Shown here in pieces: positions 26,722 to 32,873 of a DNA stretch of 32,873 nt (position 1 is its first letter; every line of letters starts with the position of its first letter). Source of the DNA: a bacterium HR30 (GTDB lineage Bacteria > Desulfobacterota > Binatia > HRBIN30). The notes beneath the pieces are model-generated. The model was not told the DNA's origin. It was given only the letters and a program-made list of their open reading frames with translations, and searched no databases. The position numbers and the translations under genes are program-made. The DNA lies in contig BEIG01000031.1 of the NCBI GenBank assembly GCA_002898795.1, positions 1-32,873 of the forward strand, given 5' to 3'.

Positions 26722-27507
26722 GTGCAGGCGTACGAAACGCTGCGGATCGAACAGCGTGGGGCAATTGGGATTGTCACCTTGCATCGTCCGGAACGATTGA
26801 ACGCTTGGACGCCCGCTACGGGCAAAGAACTGGTGCACGCGATTCGCGCTCTGGATGCGGACTCCAGTGTCCGCGTTGTTGTTCTTGCGGGAGCTGGAAG
26901 AGCCTTTTGTTCGGGGGCGGATCTCGACTTCTTCCGAACACAAAGGGAGAAAGGCGAGATGGAGGGTGGGGTGACTCGGAGCGAGGAGTTTCCGCTGCTC
27001 ATGCGCAACCTCAGTAAGCCGTCCATCGCGGCCTTGCACGGCTACGCACTGGGAGTCGGGGCGACAATGGCTCTTCTTTGTGATTTACGCATAGCTAGCC
27101 AGGAAACGAAAATTGGGTTTTTGTTTGCCCGCTTGGGAGTGATGGCAGAGCTTGGCTCCACTTACATTTTGCCTCGGCTCGTCGGTATGGCTCGCGCAAG
27201 TGAGCTTTTGTTCACCGGCAAAATGTATAGCGCCGCGCAGTGCGAGGCATGGGGCTTGATCAACCGTATCGTGCCAGAAGGCCAAGCTTTAGAGCACGCT
27301 GTCCAGCTCGGCGAGGAGATCGCCGAATGTGCGCCGCTTTCGCTTCAATTCACGCGGCACGCACTTTACCAGGGGCTCGAGAACTCTTTCCCAGGACAAC
27401 TGCGGGTCGAGTCACTAGCGCTGCAATACCTGTACTCGACCTCGGATCACGCCGAAGCGCTCGAGGCAATTCGGCAGCAACGTCCGCCGCAGTTTCGCGG
27501 ACGGTAA
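26722..27507 (+). CDS. Crotonase-family enoyl-CoA hydratase/isomerase
   Basis: 261 residues from GTG 26722. The N-terminal pattern IGIVTLHRPERLNAW and the oxyanion-hole segments RAFCSGADLDFF (60-71) and GYALGVGATMALLCDLR are classical crotonase. Neither glutamate of enoyl-CoA hydratase is present: Thr115 replaces Glu144 and Ala136 replaces Glu164. A glutamate does sit slightly later (Glu143 in LGVMAELGSTY), the position used by the yeast Eci1/ECI2-type delta3,delta2-enoyl-CoA isomerases. An isomerase or another CoA-ester reaction is therefore more likely than hydration. Full length for the family. It converges on the glycosyltransferase gene with 69 nt between. Confidence 0.85.
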   Translation: MQAYETLRIEQRGAIGIVTLHRPERLNAWTPATGKELVHAIRALDADSSVRVVVLAGAGRAFCSGADLDFFRTQREKGEMEGGVTRSEEFPLLMRNLSKPSIAALHGYALGVGATMALLCDLRIASQETKIGFLFARLGVMAELGSTYILPRLVGMARASELLFTGKMYSAAQCEAWGLINRIVPEGQALEHAVQLGEEIAECAPLSLQFTRHALYQGLENSFPGQLRVESLALQYLYSTSDHAEALEAIRQQRPPQFRGR

Positions 27508-27576
27508 GTGTCGAACTCGCTCGAGTGGTCGTCGGTGCGCTCTGGAGAAAGGCCTCTTCCGAAGCAAGCAAGCTCA

Positions 27577-28395
27577 CTACGCCGTGGTTCCCACCTGTGC
27601 CGCCACTAAGGCTCTATCGCGTTCCTCGATGTTCGGAAGCTCGGGATTTGGGTACCGATACGTCCCGCGATAGGCCCGCCAGGATATGGCAAGAATTCCC
27701 ACACCCATGACAATAGACTCTCGGAACAACCGGAGAGACGTTTTGCGATCACGGTAGGCAACCGATACTGCAACCTCGGTCACGGGAATGCCCAGTGCGC
27801 GAGCCGCCAGCAACAACTCGACATCGAACAAGTAACGCAGCGAGCGAACCCTCTGACAGAGCTCGATCCCGACGGAACGCTGGAATGCCTTCAATCCGCA
27901 CTGCGTATCCGTGACATCGAGCGGTAAGCTGGAACGCACCCAGCGATTGAAGGCAAGTCCAATCAGATGACGTCGAGCCGCGTAATTTAACGCCCCCATG
28001 CTGACCAACATCTCGGAGCCCGGTAGCCGACGCGAGCCAATCACAAATGGAGCCCCTTTGAGCACCGGCTCGACGACCGCCCGATAACTGCCGGGCAGGA
28101 ACGGCCCATCCGCATCGGTAAAGCAAACTGTGGGGAACGACGCTTCTCGGACACCACGGTACACCGCCCAACCTTTCCCACGGTTGCATGCCCCGCGCAG
28201 AAGACGCGCGCCCGCTACTCGTGACACGATTTCGCTCGTGGCATCGGTGCTACCGTCGTCCACAACGAGAACTTCCAAGGGTAACCCCAGGCAACCGAAC
28301 TCGTGCCGGACTTTTTCCACGGTCTCCGCGATTTCCCCCGCCGCATTGTAAGCTGGAATGACAATGGAAATTCCGGGTTCCCCCGCTTGAGTCAT
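27577..28395 (-). CDS. Family 2 glycosyltransferase, dolichyl/polyprenyl-phosphate sugar synthase-like
   Basis: 272 residues from the ATG at 28395; the ribosome site is weak and a start slightly upstream is possible. A GT-A fold is seen from ISIVIPAYNAAGEI (10-22), VLVVDDGSTDAT (43-53), and the metal-binding FTDADGPF (Asp94-Ala-Asp96). The segment DTQCGLKAFQ, with FDVELLLAAR further on, is typical of ALG5/DPM1-type enzymes, which transfer glucose or mannose to a polyprenyl phosphate on the cytoplasmic face. The two C-terminal membrane helices of GtrB/ArnC-type enzymes are absent; only a moderately hydrophobic stretch (VMGVGILAISW) is seen. No glycan cluster surrounds it. Confidence 0.85.
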   Translation of the reverse strand: MTQAGEPGISIVIPAYNAAGEIAETVEKVRHEFGCLGLPLEVLVVDDGSTDATSEIVSRVAGARLLRGACNRGKGWAVYRGVREASFPTVCFTDADGPFLPGSYRAVVEPVLKGAPFVIGSRRLPGSEMLVSMGALNYAARRHLIGLAFNRWVRSSLPLDVTDTQCGLKAFQRSVGIELCQRVRSLRYLFDVELLLAARALGIPVTEVAVSVAYRDRKTSLRLFRESIVMGVGILAISWRAYRGTYRYPNPELPNIEERDRALVAAQVGTTA

Positions 28396-28517
28396 TGGCT
28401 CTTGTCGTCCCTGTGGTGCAGAGCTTTTGACACGACCCCCTCGGCACCGCAAGCACGATGCCGAAGAAGCCACGCAGGACTACCGAACTTCTGAAACCTG
28501 CAACTGGATCGCTCGAC

Positions 28518-29474
28518 TTAGGGGTAACGGATCTCGGCTTGTTGCCGGAGGCGCATGACGAGTTCGTCGCGCAAGCGCTGGCGTTCGCGCTTGCGCAGTA
28601 CGGCTTCGATTTTTGGTCGCGCTTCGTTCAACGGAATAACTCCTGCCTGCCGGCGGGCAGTAACGAAAAACACGTGAACCGCATTCCCGAGGCGCACTGG
28701 CTCCGAAACTTCCCCGGGCCCCAGACGAAAGACAATGTTCTCCACTGCCGGATCAAGTTCGCCGCGAGCAACCCAACCGAGGTCTACTCCTTGCTCGGCG
28801 GTTCCTCCAGAACTGGACCCGGCCGAATTCGAAGCCTCTGCCACCCAACGTCGGCGAACCACATCAGCCTGGCGTTCTGCCTCCAGCCATTCTTTCTCGG
28901 TCCTCGCCTGCACAGGCACCATTGCGTGCCGGACCCGCACTTGATCCGGGTGGCGAAACTCGTCCCGGTTTTTCGCGTAAAATTCTTCGACCTGTTGAGG
29001 ATCGACTCGCACATCCCGCCACACCACGGTCTCCAAGAATCTTTGCACGACCAAGGCACGCTCCGTGTCGTTTCGTAGATCGTCAAAGGTCCACCCTCGT
29101 TCGGCCAGCGCACGTCGCCACTTGTCCTGCTCGCCGAACTTTTTCTGCGTTCGTTCCAACTCTTTCTCCACGTCCTCACGCTCCACTGTCACCCCGACAC
29201 GTTTTGCTTCTTGATACAGAAGCTCGAAGTCGATCAGCGACTCGAGCGCAGATCGTTCCCACTCTTCGCTTCGACGATCACGCTCGCCCTCGCCCTGCAC
29301 CGCTTCCACCGCAGAAACAATTTCCTGCACCGCCTTCCGCGAAATCGGCGTACGGTTCACGATTGCCGCCGCATCGGCTGGCACCTGACCATCAGCGCTC
29401 AGCGCGTAGAGGAACGTGGCGAACAACCCCAGTAGACCAAACCGCATCAAGTTCGGAACCCACAGCCGACGCAT
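28518..29474 (-). CDS. Periplasmic peptidyl-prolyl isomerase, SurA/parvulin-like
   Basis: 318 residues from the ATG at 29474; a second ATG at 29447 (MRFGLL) would also give the signal peptide. After the signal (about 10-28) comes an N-terminal helical SurA_N-type chaperone region (about 33-170), with AAAIVNRTPISRKAVQEI and a long charged helix. The parvulin/rotamase-like part is at about 180-290: RVRHAMVPV, DLGWVARGELDPAVE, LGPGEVSEPVRLGNAVHVFF. A 10-residue Ser/Gly/Ala patch (around NSAGSSSGG) interrupts the rotamase domain. The likely role is folding of outer-membrane or secreted proteins. It is divergent from doxX. It could also belong to the PrsA/PpiD-type rotamases; I do not assign a symbol. 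Confidence 0.82.
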   Translation of the reverse strand: MRRLWVPNLMRFGLLGLFATFLYALSADGQVPADAAAIVNRTPISRKAVQEIVSAVEAVQGEGERDRRSEEWERSALESLIDFELLYQEAKRVGVTVEREDVEKELERTQKKFGEQDKWRRALAERGWTFDDLRNDTERALVVQRFLETVVWRDVRVDPQQVEEFYAKNRDEFRHPDQVRVRHAMVPVQARTEKEWLEAERQADVVRRRWVAEASNSAGSSSGGTAEQGVDLGWVARGELDPAVENIVFRLGPGEVSEPVRLGNAVHVFFVTARRQAGVIPLNEARPKIEAVLRKRERQRLRDELVMRLRQQAEIRYP

Positions 29475-29616
29475 GAGCCGTCCTGACGGCACGCCATTAC
29501 CTAACCGCGTCAAAACAGGCAAACCACCCCGTGTTTCTCCCTCCCGGTTTGTTGAAAAGCGCACCAAATACAGGCAAAGTGCGGCTACTGCGGATGCGAT
29601 GGAACGGAGGTGGCTC

Positions 29617-30021
29617 ATGGCAATCGTCGAGCTCGCGGGCCGGCTTCTTTTGGCCATTATTTTCTTGCTCTCGGGGATCAACAAGGTACCGAACTTTACC
29701 AGAGTTGCTGAAGGTATGGCCCAGCATCGTGTGCCGCTACCAGAAGCGGCGTTAATTGCCACGATCTTAATCGAAGTGCTGGGGGGGCTTTGTATCGCGT
29801 TGGGCCTTCGGACCCGTATTGCTGCCGGGATCGTGGCTCTCTGGCTCACGGTGGTCACCATCGTGTATCACACGAGTCTCGTCGTGCCCCAAACGGAGGA
29901 CCAAACCATCCAGCTTCTGAAAAATCTTGCCATCCTTGGTGCGCTGCTACTCGTCGTCGCTCACGGCGCGGGAAGCATCAGTTTGGACGCCAGACCGCGG
30001 CGAAACCGCCTCGAGGTGTAA
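29617..30021 (+). CDS. DoxX family membrane protein
   Basis: 134 residues from the ATG at 29617, with GGAGG 6 nt upstream. Four hydrophobic segments are visible (about 4-19, 45-63, 68-87, 101-118), the usual DoxX layout, with the family N-terminus RLLLAIIFLLSGINKV and the central LIEVLGGLCIALGLRTR. DoxX proteins are small inner-membrane proteins linked to thiosulfate:quinone oxidoreductase (DoxD/DoxX) or, in mycobacteria, to oxidative-stress membrane complexes; most have no known activity. No partner gene is adjacent. The frame is open upstream but lacks family sequence. Confidence 0.87.
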   Translation: MAIVELAGRLLLAIIFLLSGINKVPNFTRVAEGMAQHRVPLPEAALIATILIEVLGGLCIALGLRTRIAAGIVALWLTVVTIVYHTSLVVPQTEDQTIQLLKNLAILGALLLVVAHGAGSISLDARPRRNRLEV

Positions 30022-30479
30022 AAGCGGCGCCGGCCAAAATCCAAGATGCTCCTCCTTTTGCGCCGTAACTCGACACAAAGCTCGTCGTTAAGAGCGCAAC
30101 CCCGCTGCCTAACGGCCCCGTTGTCCCCTGGTACCACTCACTGAGCGCCGACAAATCTACCATTCTTTCGTTCCACCGCACTTGCATCCTAGCCCCGCAA
30201 CACGCTCGACTCTCCGAAGGGCCCAGCTCAGCCGCAACCGGGGCCCAAAAGATAAGGGGGCGAGTCATTCGGACGGTGGTAACCCAAGCAACCCGCACAT
30301 GCGTTGCACTTCGAGCGGCCAGCCAGAAGCGATAGGCCGACCCGCCACGGTTTGTCAGGCTGGGCCCCATGGCACCTCAGCAATCATGGTATCCATCACT
30401 CCCACGGAGGTACCGCGCGCTGCGTCAGCGTCGCGGAACAACTTGAATTCCCCCCCACTGCTGCCTAATCGCACGGCTA
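30022..30479. other. Intergenic region between doxX and aguB
   Basis: About 460 bases with no convincing plus-strand gene. On the minus strand the right half holds the short reading frame described at 30265-30489. The left half has a 130-codon minus frame that I do not accept. No hairpin-plus-T-tract terminator or clear promoter for aguB was found. Confidence 0.45.
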
Positions 30480-30489
30480 ATGGGTCCAT
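30265..30489 (-). pseudogene. Short reading frame interrupted by an in-frame UGA: decayed gene or recoded small protein
   Basis: From an ATG at 30489 a 44-residue frame (MDPLAVRLGSSGGEFKLF at its start, VMDTMIAEVPWGPA at its end) stops at TGA 30355-30357. The same frame then continues for 29 more codons of protein-like sequence (QTVAGRPIASGWPLEVQRMC near its start, GLLGLPPSE at its end) to a second TGA at 30265. About half of the first-part codons begin with G, as in real coding DNA, whereas codons just upstream of the ATG do not look coding. A short CGGCC/GGCCG hairpin begins 15 nt after the internal UGA. The start overlaps the divergent aguB start by 10 nt. No family was recognised. It could be a remnant with a mutated Trp/Cys codon, a selenocysteine gene, or chance. 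Confidence 0.3.
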
Positions 30490-31370
30490 CCAAGAGCCCC
30501 GATTTGCGCGTCGCGTTGGTGCAGTTGCGGTGCACCAGCGAGCCTACGGAAAACCTGCGGCGGGCCGTGGAGTTCACGCGCCAGGCAGCCAGCGAGGGAG
30601 CGCAACTCGTGTGCCTTCCTGAGCTATTCCGGACCACGTACTTTTGCCAGAGAGAATCTCCGGAGCTTTTCGACTTAGCCGAGCCCGTGCCGGGACCAAC
30701 CACCGACGCACTGGCCCGCGTTGCTGCGGCTGCACATGTTGCCGTCATCGGCTCCGTCTTCGAGCACCGCGCACCAGGGGTTTATCACAACACTGCTGTT
30801 GTCTTGGGTGCCGATGGCACTTTGCTCGGCGTCTATCGCAAGCTCCACATTCCGCATGACCCACTGTACTTCGAAAAATATTACTTCACCCCGGGCGACC
30901 TAGGTGTCCGCGTTTTTCCGTTGGCAGGTTGGCACATCGCGGTGCTGATTTGTTGGGACCAGTGGTTCCCCGAAGCCGCACGACTCGCAACGCTGGCTGG
31001 GGCGGAAATTCTTTTCTACCCGACCGCTATTGGTTGGCACCCAGCGGAAAAAACCGCCCACGGTGCGTCTCAATACGACGCTTGGCAAACCGTTCAACGG
31101 GCGCACGCCATCGCCAACGGGGTTTACGTTGCCGCTTGCAACCGCGTGGGGATCGAGGACCAACTCGAGTTCTGGGGTGGGTCGTTTGTCGCAGACCCGT
31201 TCGGACGCGTGTCGGCCCAACTCGGGCACGAAGAAGAGGGCCTCCTCCTGTTCACGTGCACGAAAGAGGTCATCGAAGAAACGCGACGACATTGGCCTTT
31301 TTTGCGAGATCGGCGGATCGACGCCTACGGTGGCCTCCTCAAGCGCTGGATCGATCCCGAAACGTTGTAA
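30480..31370 (+). CDS. aguB: N-carbamoylputrescine amidase
   Basis: 296 residues, the usual length. The nitrilase-superfamily catalytic triad is complete: Glu48 in LVCLPELF, Lys121 in YRKLHIP, and Cys158 in LICWDQWFPEAAR. The stretch CWDQWFPEAARLATLAGAEI, with FYPTAIG just after it, is typical of AguB, which hydrolyses N-carbamoylputrescine to putrescine, CO2 and ammonia in the cytoplasm. The next gene, 14 nt downstream, encodes agmatine deiminase, which makes its substrate; this supports the assignment strongly. The ATG at 30480 has no good ribosome site and lies over the start of a questionable minus-strand frame, so the exact start is less sure than the function. Confidence 0.93.
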   Translation: MGPSKSPDLRVALVQLRCTSEPTENLRRAVEFTRQAASEGAQLVCLPELFRTTYFCQRESPELFDLAEPVPGPTTDALARVAAAAHVAVIGSVFEHRAPGVYHNTAVVLGADGTLLGVYRKLHIPHDPLYFEKYYFTPGDLGVRVFPLAGWHIAVLICWDQWFPEAARLATLAGAEILFYPTAIGWHPAEKTAHGASQYDAWQTVQRAHAIANGVYVAACNRVGIEDQLEFWGGSFVADPFGRVSAQLGHEEEGLLLFTCTKEVIEETRRHWPFLRDRRIDAYGGLLKRWIDPETL

Positions 31371-31384
31371 ACGCCCCGACTTCG

Positions 31385-32437
31385 ATGCCGCAATTTCTCC
31401 GCACGACACCAGCTCGCTTAGGGTATGCGATGCCTGCTGAATGGGAACCCCACGAAGCCACCTGGCTGTCGTGGCCTCATAAGGAGGAATCGTGGCCCGG
31501 TTTGTTCGATGCGATCCCCTATGTTTGGGCCGAAATCGTTCGCGCCCTCGTTCCCTTCGAAGAGGTACGCATCCTCGTTGCGGATGAGGACATGGAACAC
31601 CACGCACGGCAGGTACTGGCTAAGGCTCGTGTCTCTGTTGACCAGGTTCGCTTCTTTCACATTCCTACGGACGATGCCTGGATCCGAGACCACGGCCCAA
31701 CTTTCCTCCTGAACCGCATGGAGCGCCGGCTACTCGTGGTTGACTGGGAGTACAACGCCTGGGGTGGAAAGTATGCGCCCTGGGATTCGGACAACGCCGT
31801 GCCCCAGCGCATTGCTGAGGCTTTAGACCTGCCAGTCGCGCAGCCCGGAATGGTCCTGGAGGGTGGCTCCATCGACGTCAACGGCCGCGGAACCGTGCTC
31901 ACCACAGAATCGTGCCTGCTCAACCCCAACCGCAATCCCAACCTCACACGCGAGCAGATCGAGCAAAAGCTTTGCGAGTACCTAGGCGTACGCCATGTTC
32001 TCTGGTTGGGACAGGGAATCATCGGAGACGACACTGACGGGCACATCGACGACCTCGCACGCTTCGTGGCCCCCCGACGGGTGGTGGCGGCGGTTAGCGA
32101 GGATCGGAGCTCGCCGGATTACGCCGCACTGGCGGACAACTTCGAACGCTTGCGGCGCTCCCGCGATCAAGATGGCCAACCCTTGGAAATTATTCCTCTA
32201 CCCATGCCGGAGCCAATTTTTCACCAGGGCCAACAGTTACCCGCCAGTTATGCGAATTTTTACATCGGGAACGCCACCGTGCTCGTCCCCACTTTCGGAG
32301 TTCCCCAAGACCGCCAAGCACTCGCTCTATTCGAGAAACTCTTCCCCGATCGCCGTGTGGTCGGCATTCTATGCCGCGACCTGATTTGGGGTTTGGGCGC
32401 GATCCACTGCGTGACGCAACAGCAGCCACGGTGCTAA
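31385..32437 (+). CDS. aguA: Agmatine deiminase
   Basis: 350 residues from the ATG at 31385; the family N-terminus (TPARLGYAMPAEWEPHEATW) supports this start over the ATG at 31430, although no ribosome site is clear. Peptidyl-arginine-deiminase fold motifs: AWIRDHGPTF, VLEGGSIDVNG, GDDTDGHIDDLARF (catalytic His and Asp), and the C-terminal GLGAIHCVTQQQP with nucleophile Cys342. It converts agmatine to N-carbamoylputrescine and ammonia, the step before AguB. Together they give putrescine from arginine-derived agmatine without urea release. An arginine decarboxylase is not in the window. The two genes are almost certainly one operon. Confidence 0.95.
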   Translation: MPQFLRTTPARLGYAMPAEWEPHEATWLSWPHKEESWPGLFDAIPYVWAEIVRALVPFEEVRILVADEDMEHHARQVLAKARVSVDQVRFFHIPTDDAWIRDHGPTFLLNRMERRLLVVDWEYNAWGGKYAPWDSDNAVPQRIAEALDLPVAQPGMVLEGGSIDVNGRGTVLTTESCLLNPNRNPNLTREQIEQKLCEYLGVRHVLWLGQGIIGDDTDGHIDDLARFVAPRRVVAAVSEDRSSPDYAALADNFERLRRSRDQDGQPLEIIPLPMPEPIFHQGQQLPASYANFYIGNATVLVPTFGVPQDRQALALFEKLFPDRRVVGILCRDLIWGLGAIHCVTQQQPRC

Positions 32438-32450
32438 GCGGGCTCGCGCC

Positions 32451-32873
32451 TCAACCGAAGGGTACCACCGGGGGGCGATCGACCATCGCCCCCCTTACCT
32501 TGCTCACAAAGATTGCCCGTGCGCCGGTTGCCGCCAACGTTTCCACGGGATTCGGTAGCGGTGCCGGTGGTTCGCCGAAGAGCAAGAGCGCCACCTCGAG
32601 TTCCAACGCTCCGTCTGGTGCCCGTACTTCCGCCTCCGGCAACGCCAAGGTTACGTCCACGGCCTCTCCGGCACCGAGCCGTTGATCCGGGGCCAGGAGC
32701 CGCCAAGGCTCGGCACGTCCCGCACGCCTTACCGCCACCACGCTGGTTGCGGGCATTCCGTCACCTAACCCTTCAACTTCGAGTGTCATGCGCAAGGTAC
32801 ATCCGCTTCCGCCTCGAGCGCACGAAAGCGACAACCCCGACACTGTTCGCACGACAACATCCGTAGCCGGGCT
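32451..32873 (-). CDS. Unknown protein, C-terminal part only
   Basis: The frame is open to the right edge (the codon at 32852 is an internal GTG, not necessarily the start), giving about 140 residues before the TGA at 32451. The visible part is rich in Val, Leu, Ala and Glu with alternating hydrophobic residues (LRMTLEVEGLG, VDVTLALPEAEV, LELEVALLLFGE), which suggests a beta-sandwich. It has two Cys residues near the left end of the protein (SLSCARGGSGCTL) that could form a disulfide in a secreted protein. No family was recognised, and the N-terminus lies outside the window. It converges on aguA with 13 nt between stops. Confidence 0.6.
   Translation of the reverse strand, partial: SPATDVVVRTVSGLSLSCARGGSGCTLRMTLEVEGLGDGMPATSVVAVRRAGRAEPWRLLAPDQRLGAGEAVDVTLALPEAEVRAPDGALELEVALLLFGEPPAPLPNPVETLAATGARAIFVSKVRGAMVDRPPVVPFG

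Noticed and set aside
29978-30370. A 130-codon minus-strand frame overlapping the end of doxX
   Set aside because: Its composition is irregular, it has no ribosome site or recognisable domain, it overlaps doxX by 44 nt, and its first half lies over the better-looking short frame at 30265-30489.
30900-31607. A long minus-strand frame (235 codons) across aguB and aguA
   Set aside because: It is antisense to two genes with complete active sites; long antisense frames are expected in GC-rich coding DNA.

Overview
The window is GC-rich bacterial chromosomal DNA with tightly packed genes on both strands. I see no rRNA, tRNA, CRISPR array, insertion sequence or phage gene. Several traits point to a Gram-negative, deltaproteobacteria-like or Candidatus Binatota-like (Desulfobacterota_B) organism. 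These are an F420-type luciferase-like oxidoreductase, secreted proteins with a dockerin-like Cys-Pro-Gly-Asp-Cys module and Thr/Pro linkers, a secernin-like hydrolase, several crotonase and SDR genes, and envelope L,D-transpeptidases. The placement is inferred from gene content, not from a marker-gene tree.

Layout. 1-8857: the end of a PflX-like radical SAM gene; an F420-type LLM oxidoreductase divergent from a TPR-YkuD-AMIN envelope enzyme; a hybrid histidine kinase with one degenerate and one intact receiver; an SDR divergent from a CstA transporter. 8990-16471 (minus strand): glnS, an SDR, a class V aminotransferase, clpS and clpA all read the same way, followed by a secreted Thr/Pro-rich protein. 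16563-19958: an ECI1-like crotonase converges on a large secreted FG-GAP/UnbV protein, preceded by a small secreted protein. 20011-22099: an amidohydrolase with a clear intrinsic terminator is divergent from a Crp/Fnr regulator, and a perfect TGTGA-N6-TCACA palindrome overlaps the regulator's start codon. 22108-30021: a secreted alpha/beta hydrolase, a small membrane protein, a LysM-YkuD transpeptidase, a secernin-like hydrolase, a second crotonase, a family 2 glycosyltransferase, a parvulin-type PPIase and a DoxX protein. 30022-32873: a gap with a curious short reading frame broken by UGA, then aguB-aguA (agmatine to putrescine), then the end of an unknown gene that runs off the window.

How the genes fit together. 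AguA and AguB form a complete two-step route from agmatine to putrescine. ClpS and ClpA are an N-degron adaptor and its unfoldase. Two L,D-transpeptidases of different architecture suggest remodelling of 3-3 peptidoglycan cross-links or lipoprotein anchoring. The crotonases and SDRs fit acyl-CoA metabolism. The amidohydrolase/Crp pair looks like a locally regulated catabolic unit. Most of the rest is housekeeping or general metabolism. I found no convincing undescribed multi-gene system. The best leads are the operator over the crp start codon, the UGA-interrupted short frame at 30265-30489, the pseudo-receiver in the kinase, and two small secreted proteins that may be distant relatives.
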